Positions 45,331-57,957 are shown, numbered from the stretch's first letter. The stretch: 64,000 nucleotides of DNA from Stenurella melanura (GCA_963583905.1 OY757309.1:4974191-5038190); one strand, 5' to 3'. The notes: a model not told the origin generated them from the sequence alone. Translations and numbers: made by a program.

Positions 45331-46229
45331 TTAAATCAACCAGTGCGTTTAATTTTTTTACAGAAAAGTCAATCTTTTACATTTTACTCAAAACGTAAAA
45401 ATTTCAATGTAAGTTTTAGGACTTATTCAATTTTATTTAATTTGTTTTGCCCCTCATTTTCTTCATTGGAAGTGCATAGTTTCTTTATTTTTTATTCAAG
45501 TTATAATCAGCCTAGAAATATGCAAGCGGCACCGTTTGATAGTTGATTTTGTCAGCTTTAAGGTGAGGCAACCCATTCTTTTTATGCAGAAGTTTCTTCT
45601 TTTGTCTGAAATGTGTAAAATTTTAGACTAATTTTAAAAAGCTCTTATTTTATGTAAATTCGTTGAGAAATAACGATAAAGAAAAAAGTTTAAAAAAAAT
45701 GGACTAAAAATTATGAAATAGGCGAAGGTAAAACATTTTACCTTCTCCTGATTAATTGAACCTTATTACCTAATATCGATATGTAAGACGATGAAAACCA
45801 CATAAAGGTCGAGTCAATCAAATATAATAGCTGTATACTAAATAACAATACAAATTTTCAGTAAGTAATTCATTAGTTATTTATCAACATGTAACAAATT
45901 AAATTTAGTTATCTACTAGTGTAATTCTTTTACAACTGAAAACAGAAATATGGCGCAATAATTCCAAAGCATATGGGTTTGGTCAAAATAACACTAGTAG
46001 TACACAGGTACTACTTTACTTTACTTTAAAGGCAAACAATTTACAGAATTTAAGTCTCAGCTAATAATAGGGACACTCTTGCAACGTTTGAATGAATCAA
46101 TGGATTATTTTCAAATCTGGCATTTTATTGGCTCCCGTATGAAATACTTAATCAACGAAAGAAACCACGAATCATAACATAATATTTAAATCAATACTAG
46201 TCGTGTCAAGCCTGAAAAATCGAAGTTCT
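45331..46229. other. AT-rich non-coding stretch
   Basis: A 98-codon plus-strand open frame (45250-45546) overlaps the end of repeat T and has no similarity I know. Confidence 0.4.
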
Positions 46230-46684
46230 GATTTCTCATAGACATTACCAATTTTCCTAATTTTTTTGCAAAACGAAAATATCAGCATAATTAGACCAAA
46301 ATCTATACTCGGGGGTTTTCGAGGTCGCTGATCACGATTTTAAGTAAAAATTGGAAAATTCAAAATAGCGGCTCTAAAGTAGCAGATTTTTTTAGGTTAA
46401 ATTCTCATTTTTAAAGATAATATCATAAAATTGGACCAAAATCTACACTCGGGGGTTTTCGAGATCGCTGATTACGATTCTTATGTAATAGTTAAGCAAT
46501 ACAAATATTTAAGGAGACATGTACAAATGAAAATAAACGGATACCAAATCCTACATAAATATATTTTTCTACACCTCTTTAATTATATGAATATGAATTA
46601 TTAACATCTCTTTGGTGAAAAATCGTACCTATAATTCACTGTAGTGAATTATGGATTCATAATTCACGCATATATTGAATTTTT

Positions 46685-46823
46685 ACTTCCACATCCACGT
46701 AGTGGATTGGAAGTATAGTAATCGCAAAAAAATTTTCAAAAATTTTTATTTGTGAAATAGGTTTAGAATGTCATGAAACGTCGAGATTTTAAATTTGAGC
46801 GAAAAAAAAATTTCTGTCTGTCG

Positions 46824-46873
<50 letters not shown>

Positions 46874-48506
46874 AACTTTATTTGTCCGCACGTTTTCTCC
46901 GGAACTGTTTAAGATATTGACTTGAAATTTTGTACACGTATATATTATAACGAGATCTGGAACTGGATTGTTTTTTGAGGATATCCGGTGAAGGGTTGGG
47001 GGTTAAATAGGGGTAAATAGGGGAAAATAAGTAAAGCAAGCTTGTAAGAGTACAGAAACTTGAAATTCGGTGTATGTACTAGAAGTTAAGGCCAAAGATT
47101 TTTTTATATTTTTCAACCCCCCACCACCCCTACCCCATCAATGGGGTTTATAAAATAAAGTTGAGATTTTCATTTGAAATTTCGTACACGTATGTATTAT
47201 AACGACGTCTGAAATTAGATTATATTTTGAGATAATTCCGTTGAGGGGTTGGGGGTTAATTTGGGGTAAATAGGGGAATATAAGTAAAACAAGTTGGTAA
47301 GAGTACAGAAACTTGAAATTCGGTGTATGTACTAGAAGCCAAAGCGTCAGATTTTTTTATAATATTTTTCAACCCCCACCACCCCTACTTCAACATGAAA
47401 AGGGTTGATAAAATAAAATTGAGATATTCATTTGAAATTTGGTACACGTATGAATTATAACGACATCTGGAACTAGATTATATTTTGAGACGATTCCGTG
47501 GAAGGGTTGGGGGTTAAATAGGGGTATATAAGGGAAAATAAGTAAAGCACAGCTGATAAAAGTACAGAAATTTGGCATTTGGTGTATATACTAGAAGCGA
47601 AGGTCTCAGGTTTTTTAATTAATATTTTCCATCTCCCCACCACCCCACTCCCTTATTAGGAGTTGATAAAATTAAATTTAAATTTTCACTTGAAATTTGG
47701 TACATTTATGTATTATGACGATATCTGAAACTAGATTATATTTTGACATGATTGCGTTGAAGGAGTGGGGGTAAGTAGAGGTAAATAGGGAAAAATAAGT
47801 AAAGCAAGCTGGTAAGAGTATTGCAACTTGAAATTCGGTGTACGTCCTAGAAGCCAAGGCCTCAAATTTTTTTATAATATTTTTCAACCCTTCCACTACC
47901 CTTACTACATTATTAAAAGGGTTGATAAAATAAAATTTAGATATTCACTTGTAATTTGGTAGACGTATATATTATAACGACATCTGGAACTAGATTATAT
48001 TTTGGGATGATTCCGTAGAAGGGTTGGGGTTAATAGAAGTGACTAGGGGAACATAAGTAAATCAAGCTGATAAGAGTACAGAAATTTGGGATTCGGTGTA
48101 TATACTAGAAACCAAGGGCTCAGATTTCTTTTTAATATTTTTCAAACTCTACCACCTCCGCTTCATTATTAATGGGATTGATAACATCAAATCGAGATAT
48201 TCACTTGAAAATTAGTACACGTATGTATTGTAGTGACATCTGATTGAGATGACTCCATTGAAGGGGTATGTGGTGATAAGTTGTGAATAGTAGAAAATAA
48301 GTAGGGTGGCCTAGAAACTTCATTTTAAACGTATATGGTAGAAACCAACTCCTCAAACTTTTCTATGACATCTGTCCCAAATATTATTAAAATTCTATGA
48401 CCAATAATTTCCATACACTAGAGTGCAAATATAGTCAAGACGTTTCCTTTAAAGTGACTTGGATGAAGAATCTGGATGTGGAAGTAGTGATTCCTTAGGC
48501 AGCGGT
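46685..48506 (-). mobile_element. HINE/DINE-1-like element, copy E (full length)
   Basis: Minus-strand copy: the hairpin at 46685-46714, then a long (GTCT)n tract (46815-46872), about six ~250-bp units and the 5' end ACCGCTGCCTAAGGAATCAC at 48506. The unit order next to the hairpin (a 'ggcc-ttaacttct' type, then a 'gacgctttggcttct' type) repeats the order in copy A, which supports an inherited unit order. Confidence 0.8.
46815..46872. repeat. (GTCT)n microsatellite
   Basis: About 14 GTCT repeats with one GGTC variant, the longest such array in the window. Confidence 0.9.
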
Positions 48507-48801
48507 TTTTAATAAAGCCACCTACTTAGAGATCTTGTTCATTTCTGTTATTTATTTACATTAAAAATATCACTTTAACATGAAATATCGGCTACATTGA
48601 ATCCGCCATTTTGAATTTTCCAATTTTTACTTCAAATTCTTGATCAGCGATCTCGAAAACCCCCGATTATAGATTTTGGTCTAATTCTGTTGACTATTTT
48701 TCGAGATCCGTAATTTGTTTATTAATTGTTAATAAAATTTAGCCAAAAATTAAACGCATGTCAAACTTGATTAATAAGTGTTTCTGAACACTTTGCAAAG
48801 T

Positions 48802-48947
48802 TACAGACAGACAGACAGAAAATTTTTTTCTGCTCAAATTTAAAATCTCGACGTTTCATGACATTCTAAACCTATTTCAAGAAGAAAAATTTTTGAAATT
48901 TTTTTTGCGATTACTATACTTCCAATCCATTACGTGCATGTGGAAGT
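48802..48947 (+). mobile_element. HINE 3'-end fragment
   Basis: GACA tract, AATTTAAAATCTCGACGTTT, GACATTCTAAACCTATTTCA and the hairpin (48918-48947, with CATTACGTGCATG in the loop). No 5' part. Confidence 0.75.
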
Positions 48948-48990
48948 AATAGGAAAATCGGTAATGTCTATGAGAAATCTAGAATAGCAT

Positions 48991-50030
48991 GCACCAACAC
49001 ACTGTATATTTAAGAATGTTATTCTAATGTTTAAAACAAATAGGCGTTATTTTTAAAGATATTTGCCAGTTCAATTTCTGCTTATTACCGCAGGATGAAG
49101 TTCGCAGTGTTTCGTTTTATTGTGGATAATCTGTTCAAAAAAAATCGATCACGTTTACAAAAGGTTATTTGCAAGGAATGTATAAATAATGGGGCACGCA
49201 GAGCATGTTCCACATTCTGTTTTTTCAACCTTTTTATTGGGTATAGGTACTTTCGCTTCACGTAAAATGTTGTATCTGTAGGATAATATTATTTCAAGGT
49301 GCGTCTAGTTAAAAATTAATTAAGAAACAGCGTTTTCTAGCAGTATTTTGCTGACCTAAACAGCATGCGGTAGCTAAGCTCAACACGGATGCCAAGGGAG
49401 TAGTTATGGGCTGCCAGGGCCGCTTTATCGTTATCTTGTCCTCCATATACTTCTGGTGATTAGAGAATCTGGTGTTACGAATTCTATATTACCATACAGA
49501 ACTCATGAGGTGACGTTAGGTTTCCAGAGACATTGAGTCTGTTGCCGAAGGGAAAATACCGAATTTCTTTAGTTATAACCACTCGTTCCTAGCCATGTGT
49601 ACAAACATAACCCAGTGAGCCTGAACTAAAATGATGTCACCATCTACCGACACAAACATCACTAGCAAATCTGTCAAAATGGTCGTCTTCGTTGTAGTTG
49701 AAAGAATAGAACTTGTGCTATTTTCGAAATTAATGATCATTTTTGTTGCTCCTTGTTGTATATTTTGCCATTTCTTCAAATAAATTACATACGTGATAAA
49801 ATAGTAAATGTTTGCTTTACCGCTTCTCAAGCCACCAAGGTAACTCCTTGAAAATCCAGAATCATTTTGTGTAAGGTAAAGAGAAACGAGGCCCTACAGT
49901 TTATAGTGGAGTCCGAACCAAATAAAGAGTAACAAAACATGACTATGCCACACAAAAAATATATAATATCACCTGAGTGCTTGACATGCGAAATCTGTAA
50001 GGCAAGCAATCCTTGATTTACTTCGTCTAC
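48991..50030. other. Non-coding stretch
   Basis: Two minus-strand frames (85 and 60 codons, 49573-50009) have no recognisable similarity. Confidence 0.4.
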
Positions 50031-50033
50031 TTA

Positions 50034-50868
50034 GGGCCGGTACTTTCATCTATAGATAGCGACATTTATTCTCTAGAATAAGTCTTATCCAGAAGATAAG
50101 CAAAAAATCGGTATTTTCATCTACAAATAGTGATATCAGTCAGATAAATATGCTTATTCCTAGGATAAACTATTCGGCGCCCAAACCGACGAATAAGGCT
50201 TTTATCTATCGGATAAATGAAGCCACGCCTACGAGCTTGCGCTCTGATTGGCAGTGCTATTCTATTTTCTAACCTAAGTTTTGAAAAGTTCTTTGTTGTT
50301 TTGTGTTTAACAATATTTTAGATAAGGTTTGGCCAGTGGTGACTTTTATAACTGGGTGATTTTACGGACTTTCACAAGCCACGGCAGCGGGAAGAATAAT
50401 AAAAAAATCTAATAACTGCTATTTATGTATTTCCTCAATTTGTCCAAAAATATATCACATGAAACACAGTTTTATTTTATATATACCATTTAAAAATATG
50501 CAGACACAATATCGCACAATAAAAGCTATTATAAACACTATACTGACAATGACAAACAACCATGAAGTATAAAAATAACTCAAATGTCATTAACAGATTA
50601 GCAATAATAGTAGAGGATTATTTCTATCTTTATTTGAAGTACATAGAGCTTCTGCATACATTTCTCTTGTTTTACCACATCTTAAGTTGGCAACACTTAT
50701 TTTGGGAAGTGTCTAAAATCTTATCCATCAAATTATTAACCGAAGGTGTAATGTGAATGAAAGTACAGATACAAGATATCCAGTAGATAACAAACTCTGG
50801 TTATGTTATCCTTCGGATAGTTATTCGCCGGATAAAGTATATTTATACTTAAGTGAAAGTACCGGCCC
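50034..50868. mobile_element. 835-bp PIF/Harbinger-type MITE
   Basis: Ends GGGCCGGTACTTTCATCTA and TGAAAGTACCGGCCC, flanked on both sides by TTA (50031-50033 and 50869-50871). A TTA duplication with GGGCC ends fits PIF/Harbinger. Internal CTTATCC/GGATAA words recur near both ends, possible transposase-binding sites. No coding frame. Confidence 0.75.
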
Positions 50869-50871
50869 TTA

Positions 50872-51199
50872 GCTGACTGCTGACTTGGAATGTGCGGAGT
50901 GCTTGTAGTTATTTGCCGGGGCGGTTTCCTTGTGGTGTGCTGGATTGGCGGAAAACTGTAAAGAAAGTTACGATTAATATACTATACTGTATTAAAAAAT
51001 GTATTCTATTGTCACATCTTTTTGTTTGAGATAAGGTTACTGCTTTATTTTTATCATAAATAAATAAACAATAGAGAAACAGAGAACCAGCAGCCGGATT
51101 TAGATAGTCCTCAGCACGCATTGAAACCAAGTTAGATAATACGAGTTCCAGCAAGGAGAGGTATAAAGCTATAAAAAGTGGATGGAGCTGCATATATGC
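50872..51199. other. Spacer between two related MITEs
   Basis: A 94-codon minus-strand open frame without similarity. Nothing else. Confidence 0.4.
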
Positions 51200-51202
51200 T
51201 TA

Positions 51203-51244
51203 GGGCCGGTACTTTCATCTACAGATAGATGAAAGTACCGGCCC
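51203..51244. mobile_element. 42-bp TIR-only MITE of the Harbinger type
   Basis: 18-bp TIR GGGCCGGTACTTTCATCT, 6-bp centre ACAGAT, then the exact reverse complement of the TIR. TTA flanks both sides (51200-51202, 51245-51247). The TIR is the same as that of the 835-bp element 0.33 kb upstream. It is in effect two termini joined. Confidence 0.8.
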
Positions 51245-51921
51245 TTAGTCCTCACTAACTAACCAGTCCACAGACATGCATATTCAAAACTTTTTTTTTT
51301 ATAAGAACCTAAGAACCTAAAATTGAGTGATCCATGCATAGTAGCAACCAGCGTACCTCAGGGATACTTAAGTGCATTTACTAATTAAAATTCATGAAAT
51401 TAAATGTTATGAACATGTAAATATACCTTGCGCAAACAAATGTAATATACTTAAAATTATTATATAATGTAATTCCCATCGGAACTTAATTAAACGTATG
51501 TGTTTACTAATATATTACAATTTTTCTTCCACATCCACCAATCTTTTTTTCGAGATTTTAAATTTGGACGAAAAAAATTTTTTTAACTGTCTCTCTCGGT
51601 CTGTCTGTCTGTAACTTTTCTAGGTTCGTACGTTTTCTCCGGAATAGTTTAAGAGATTGACTTGAAATTTTGTACACATGTATATTATAACGAGATCTGT
51701 AACTGCATTGTTTTTTTAACATATCCGGTGAAGGGTTGAGGGGAAGGGGGGATAAGTAAGTAAAGCAAGCTGGCAAGAGTACAGAAACTTGAAATTTGGT
51801 GTATGTACTGGATGCCACGGCCTCAAAATTTATTATAATATTTTCCATCATCCCACTCCTATAATTAAAGTGGTTCATAAAATGAAATTGTGATATTCAC
51901 TTTAAATTTGGTACACATATA

Positions 51922-54170
51922 CAGACTGTCTATTTTACGAGGGCCACACCAAATATCTCGCTTAATATCTATTGTAGAAGAATAAAGTTTTAGAAACAGT
52001 TTCCCATTTTTTGTGAGCTATATTTCAGTAAAAAGAAATTTGAAATCCATAGCCTACTTTATGAGATATATTACAAAAACCTGAAAAATAGGAAAATCAC
52101 AAACGGTTATAGCTTCCTTATTTGAGGAGATACGAAAAAAGTTAAAGGAATGAAATTTGGCGGCAAAGACAATAAGAATAATAACGTGTAACAAAAAAAA
52201 TCGAAAAATGCAGTTGGCTTTGACATACGCTATTGTGCAAAAATGAAAAATACATATCTCAATATCTCAAAGTAGGCCATCCGCCATTAATTCCGTTGTT
52301 TTTTTCTCATTCCAACGATATAAAACATGTCACAGAAATTTTAACCGATAGTGTCAATATTTAATATTTTACGAATACCACAATTCATATAATTGAATCG
52401 TAACAATCAGCTGTGCCATAATTAGTGAAAAACAATGTATACAGTTATTAATAAATTTGACAGATTGTCACTGTTGTATGTTGCGTTGTCGAGTTCTAAG
52501 ACAAATTTTATATCAGTAATTATGGTGTACACCAATAATAACAAATTCGATATGATTAGCATTTATTGTCAGTGCAATTTTGACGCTGAGATGGCAGTCA
52601 CGGTTTACGGAGATAGATTTCCAGATGCTCCGCAGCCAAATCGAACTATGTTTAGGAAGTTAGTTCAAAATCTAAAAACGCACGGTTCATTTTCAAAAAA
52701 AGTAGTAAGGCGAGCGCATGTTGCGGATAATGTAGGAAAAGTGAATAGAGTAATGAATTATGTTAACCAAAATGAGGAAACCTCTTTGAGACAAATTCAG
52801 AGAAACTGTCGCATAAAAAGAGACAGTGCAAGAAAAATATTGAAAAAAAACGGATTTCGATGCTACAAAATGAGGAAAGTTCAACATTTAAATGAGGGAG
52901 ATAAGCCAAGGAGAGTAAGATTTTGTAGATGGTTATTAAATAAGAAAAGGAATGACGCGCTGATATGTAGCAAAATTCTTTGGTCGGACGAATCAAATTT
53001 TTCAAGAAAGATTTTCTACGAATGTTTGGTTGGGTCTTTTAGGGACTAAAGTAATTGGACCTTATTTTTATGATGGCAAATTAACCGCTCGTAGATACCT
53101 TAATTTCCTGCAAAACGAATTTCAAGATTTTCTTTATGAATTAACAGTGGCAGAAAGATTAAATTATTCATATTTTCAACGAGATGGGGCTCCACCTCAC
53201 ACTGCTGTAATATGTACAAATGATTTAAATCAAGTTATGCCAGATAGCTGGATAGGCACCTATGGACCCATTCTATGGCCAGCTCGATCACCAGATATTA
53301 CTGCCTTGGATTTTTTCGTCTGGGGTTACATTAAAGACAAGATATTTCAAACTGCCCCTGCAGATATTGAGGACATCAAAACCAGAATTCGAAACGCGTG
53401 TGAGGCAATTACTCCTGAAATGCTCCAAAATGTAATGCGTGACGTGTCTCGTAGAGCACGTTTATGTGTCAGAATGCATGGTGCACAATTTGAGCATTTG
53501 TAGTTAGAAAAATAAATACACACAATTTCTTTTCAATATAGTAGTAGGTAGTACTGTTATACATAATTTTTCGTTTTTTTCTTTGGATGTTCGTTTTGTA
53601 CTTGTATTTTTATTTATGAGATATTTATTGGTTTGTATTAAATTGTAATAAATAATTACGGAATCATAATTATTATAAAGTAAATTTTTACTATTATGGC
53701 ACAGCTGATTGTTACGATTCAATTATATGAATTGTGGTATTCGTAAAATATTAAATATTGACACTATCGGTTAAAATTTCTGTGACATGTTTTATATCGT
53801 TGGAATGAGAAAAAAATAACGGAATTAATGGCGTCATGGCCTACTTTGAGATATGTATTTTTCATTTTTGCACAATAGCGTATGTCAAAGCCAACTGCAT
53901 TTTTCGATTTTTAGTTACACGTTAATATTCTTATTGTCTTCGCCGTCAACTTTTTTCGTATTTCCTCAAATAAGGAAGCTATAACCGTTTGTGGTTTTCC
54001 TATTTTTCAGGTTTTTGTAATATATCTCATAAAGTAGGCTATGGATTTCAAATTTCTTTTTACTGAAATATAGCTCACAAAAAATGGGATAACTGTTTCT
54101 AAAACTTTATTCTTCTACAATAGATATTAAGCGAGATATTTGGTGTGGCCCTCGTAAAATAGACAGTCTG
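51922..54170 (+). mobile_element. Mariner-like element M4 with ~490-bp TIRs
   Basis: The ends CAGACTGTCTATTTTACGAG and CTCGTAAAATAGACAGTCTG are perfect inverses. The arms run 51922-52425 and 53693-54170 with only small differences. TA on both sides (51920-51921, 54171-54172). It encodes the transposase at 52522-53503 and lies inside a HINE copy. High arm similarity suggests recent movement. Confidence 0.88.
52522..53503 (+). pseudogene. Mariner-like transposase of M4, internal deletion
   Basis: Start chosen at ATG 52522 (MVYTNNNKFDMISIYCQCNF), matching other family members; an upstream ATG at 52435 is possible. The first frame covers the helix-turn-helix regions (RTMFRKLVQNLKTHGSF, ETSLRQIQRNCRIKRDSARK) and ILWSDESNF, the first catalytic aspartate. 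It then shifts frame at about 53010 into QERFSTNVWLGLLGTKVIGP. Relative to M1, 29 residues between ESNF and QERF are gone, an out-of-frame deletion of about 86 nt. The second frame has FQRDGAPPH and ARSPDITALDFFVWG with 36 residues between the aspartates, and ends GAQFEHL at 53503. Apart from that deletion it is intact. Confidence 0.88.
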
Positions 54171-54699
54171 TATATTCTGTTGATAGATTGGGAGTTAAAT
54201 AGGGACAAATAAATATAGCAAGCTGGTAGGAGTACAGATATTTGAGGTTTGGTTATATTTTGACATGATTCCATTGAAGGAGTGGGGGTAAGTAGAGGTA
54301 AAAGGGGAAAAATAAGTATAGCAAGCTTGTTAAGAGTACAGAAACTTGGAATTTGGTGTATATACTAGAAACTAAGGCCTCAGATTTCCTTGTAATATGT
54401 TTCAACCCCCCTCACCCCCACCACCCCCACTCCATCATTAAAGAGATTGATAACATAAAATTGAGATATTCACTTGAAAGTTAGTACACGTATGTATTGT
54501 AATAACATCTGATTGAGATAATTTCGTTGAAGGGGTGGGAGGTGGTAGGTTGTGAATTGGGAAAAATAAGTAGAGGAAGCTAGAAGCTTCATTCTTAACG
54601 TATATGGTAGAAACCAACTAGCTCAAATTTTTCTATGACATCTGCCTAAATATTAAAATTCTATGACCAATAATTTCCACATACTTAAGTGCAAATTGC

Positions 54700-56667
54700 C
54701 ATATTTAATCTGTCTATTGCCAGATTAAATTTGGCAAATAACTGATTTCAAATACTACATTTAATCTGTCAATTGCCAGATTTAATCTGATTTGGAAAGG
54801 GGTTGCTACACAACTATTCATCCCTAACCTGATCTCTCAATATTTCTGCCTTTTCCAAAATTCTTAAAGCTGCAATTTTGGTTCAATTATTTCATTTTAT
54901 TTAAAAGTAACTACCACTATGATCAGTGATGACACATATTATAATAATTGACACGTAAGATAGTATATAGTTTGAAGATTATGTCATATGAAACCATAAT
55001 TTTGTTGGAAATGACCAAGTGAAGTAATTCCACTGATTTTAAACGAAAAGTGGTCTCATAGAACCAGTTAGGAATACAATTTGTATGTTCCTGTGGGAAA
55101 AAGTATCTCATGGGAGTAATTTCGAGAACTGAGCCCCAGGTATGTCATATACCTATTAAAATTTTACCTGAAATATTTATATATAAAATAAAGTGGGAAA
55201 CGTATAACTAATCATGTTTTTATTTTTAGCTGTTTTATTCATCCTTCTTCATTATTTTGTAAATCCTGAATTGATAAAATAGAATAACTTCCAGCCATTT
55301 TTATTTAGGTAGGTATATGTCAAAATACCAATAAATAAAAATTAAGTTTTCGACTTGGAACAAGTGTTCTCACTTTCTTGTTTAATTCGTCAGTATTGAA
55401 TAGACAGCATTGAAGGTTGCCTGACTACAAGAATAAAGTTTATTGCTTGTTTTTCAATGAACTCCAGTTTGAACAATGTCTAAATTAATATTGAGAAAAA
55501 TTCAATATTGAGATTATCTGTTGATAAATATTTAGTCAAGAATAGTGGTGATATCCTGTTATGAACTTTTGCCTGCTGTATAAGTATTTCAAATTAAATA
55601 AACAAAATAAAATAAATAATAACAAAGTAAAATTATTGTACTGAAACACACATACATACACAACAATTTGAGACATGCGCTGCTCTATCAGTTTTAACCA
55701 CTATAAGAAAGCAATAAAAATTTATCGCTGATGTATTGGTACTAACAGTGTTTAGAGAGTATGTGATCTTTTACCATTCGAACTGCTCCGAGATCGTCAA
55801 ATTAGGTTAAATAACTCGGTGATATTAACGCTACATCGCACGAGAAACCTTTTGTTTCTTGGCGGACCGTGAAGTATCACAACAAGAGATTTTAAATTAA
55901 GCGGGTTATTATAAACATATTACTTGTTCAAATTCATCTAATGTACTATGTAATCACATTTTGACATTTTGAAGGTGTATGTATTGTTTTAGTATTATTA
56001 TTTAATATAAATAGTGTAATAACCATAATGACGCTTGAGTAATCTAAAGAATATGTGAGAATATAATATTACAAGGTGGTATTTAAAAATGCATCGGTTC
56101 ACTTTCTCGAATACGCTTTTGCAAGAAATATTTTACAAAAGACAAATATACACTATTGACAAGTTGCTTTATACTTTGGGCAATTCTTTTCATTTCAAGA
56201 AAAAAATCATTTGCAATTTTGGTTAATTATAAAATTATAAAAGTGAATAAATAATTATTATTATTTTGTTCCTATCTTATGTTTTAATAATGTTAATACT
56301 GACAAACATTATTTTTGTTAAGGTCTGTTAATAACGATGAATTATACAATTGTTAAAATAATAAAATACAACAAGACTTCTTTTATTTATGATGCTTAAG
56401 ATTTATATAAATGTATTGTGATATTGACTCAATACTTGAAAGATATTCACATTAAAACAGTTGTACATAATATACAGACTAGGGTGTCCCTTAATTATGC
56501 TTGATGAAAGAAAAATTATGATTTTTTTTTCGGTCTCACTCCCCAAAAAGTTTACATATCATATAAGAATCACACACTCAAAATGTCAGACTTCCAAACA
56601 TATTCCTTTCCGTGCCGACGGGAGCTAGAAGTTTGGCGATATGAAGTTTGAAAGATATTTAAAAAAA
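54700..56667. other. AT-rich non-coding stretch
   Basis: A short tandem repeat with ATTTAATCTGTCWATTGCCAG at 54708 and 54761. ACTAGGGTGTCCCTTAATTA near 56478 and GTGCCGACGGGAGCTAGAAG near 56613 look like pieces of a dispersed repeat. No genes. Confidence 0.45.
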
Positions 56668-56668
56668 A

Positions 56669-57957
56669 AATTGAGTCTTTAGCTTCTAGTGCATACACCG
56701 AATTCCAAGTTTCTGTACTCTTACCAGCTTGCTTTACATATTTCTCCATATTTATCCCTATTTACCCCCCCAACTCTTCACCGCATATCTTCAAAAAACA
56801 ATCCAGTTCCAGATCTCATTATAATACAGGGTGTAATCAGTTTCGTGTCATTAAAAAAACTGGTAATGGGGACCGACTAGACAAACAAAAAACCTTTATG
56901 ACTTTTCCCTCTAGGGGCACTTTGAAAAAACTGATCTAGGTTAACATATTTAATATTATGGTAAACAACTATTGAGAACCATTGCGTTTCTTGGTCGATG
57001 GTCTTGTACTTCCCAATTATACAACTTTTAAATTGTCATAAAAAAGTGCTCGCCGGCACACGCGGTGTCAAAGGATCATCGACCGCCTTTGATGCACCGC
57101 CTCAACTAAATTGAGGCAAGTATAAAAAGGTAAATAATTCGTTCTCTCTTCGTGCACAATTGCAAGCAAATAATGGCCATAGAGGTTTAAACAGAGCATT
57201 TCTTTACATGTGCGTTTTTTAATTTGGAACAAAATATTGGATTGTTTATAATTTAGAAAATTTAAATGTGGTTTATTAACATTTGTAACATAAATGAGTG
57301 TCCTGGGTTAAAAGCTTACTACCTACCTAAATGATTCAAAATCTCTGCATCTGTATCAATACACAGTTCGGTACGTCGAATTAAGTACATACGCACTTCG
57401 TTCAACACTAAACACTAAACTATCAACTAACGTTCTCAATAAAGAAAAATAAAATAAAAACTTGGTACAAAAGCCAAAAAGGAATACAAAAAGAACGAAC
57501 AAGTAAGTTGTGTCTGTACGTAATCAAGAATTTGACAACTTGAACGGTAAATCAATAAAATAAATCTTAACTATAAATACACAATGACGCGAAATTCAAA
57601 AATAACAAAAACAACGAACATCGGGTTGGACGTGCGTACATAACCAAACACCGACAGTAACTAAAATATTGCACAAGGGAGAGTTAGAGTATAGTTTTCT
57701 TCAGATCAGATCCAGATCTAAACCTACCTCAATATTTCAGCAGTTCTCAAAACATTTTATTGAAAATTTGCGAAATTTTTGTTTGTTTTTTTTTCTCCAA
57801 AACTATGAGCTTTAGACCCATGTTATATAAGGTTTTTTTGTCTGTCTTGTCGTTCCCTATCACCAGTTTTTTTTAATGACATGAAACTAATTACACCCAG
57901 TATATACGTATACAAAATTCAATAGCTTAAACCGTTCCGGAGAAAGCGTGCGCACAA
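56669..57957 (+). mobile_element. HINE fragment interrupted by the 'S' element
   Basis: 56669-56826 (GTGCATACACCGAATTCCAA, AACAATCCAGTTCCAGATCT) continues at 57901-57957 (TATACGTATACAAAATTC, CTTAAACCGTTCCGGAGAAA). Copies A and C read through this point as GTTATAATATATACSTGTAC. Both ends are truncated. Confidence 0.75.
56827..57900 (+). mobile_element. 'S' element, 1074-bp TIR element at TA
   Basis: The ~70-bp TIRs begin CAGGGTGTAATCAGTTTCGT and end ATGAAACTAATTACACCCAG. TA at both edges (56825-56826, 57901-57902) inside an otherwise continuous HINE sequence. The first ~620 bp matches 25855-25220 inverted. About 57360-57445 also matches the coding region just upstream of the Penelope-like GIY-YIG domain (VELRTYVLRSTLNNKLSTNV in the other copy). 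No transposase. Confidence 0.75.

Larger units (their letters stand above)
46230..48990. mobile_element. Inverted-repeat element split by HINE copies
   Basis: Left end GATTTCTCATAGACATTACC with AATTTTCCTA, right end TAGGAAAATCGGTAATGTCT with ATGAGAAATC (48949-48983). Inside the left part, a ~130-bp tandem unit with CTCGGGGGTTTTCGAG (46307 and 46448); an inverted relative (TCTCGAAAACCCCCGATTAT) at 48651. HINE copy E and a HINE 3' fragment sit between. The class is unknown. Confidence 0.5.
51526..54692 (-). mobile_element. HINE/DINE-1-like copy G, interrupted by mariner-like M4
   Basis: Left part 51526-51921: truncated hairpin (CTTCCACATCCACCA), a GTCT tract, part of a unit. Right part 54173-54692: further units and the 5' region (ATTCTATGACCAATAATTTC, CACATACTTAAGTGCAAAT). 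The extreme 5' terminus is missing, and text on the right resumes with a small deletion. Confidence 0.7.

Noticed and set aside
45250..45546. 98-codon plus-strand frame
   Set aside because: Starts inside repeat T, composition is AT-driven and no family is recognisable.
49573..50009. Two adjacent minus-strand frames as a host gene
   Set aside because: No splice-consistent structure or recognisable domain.
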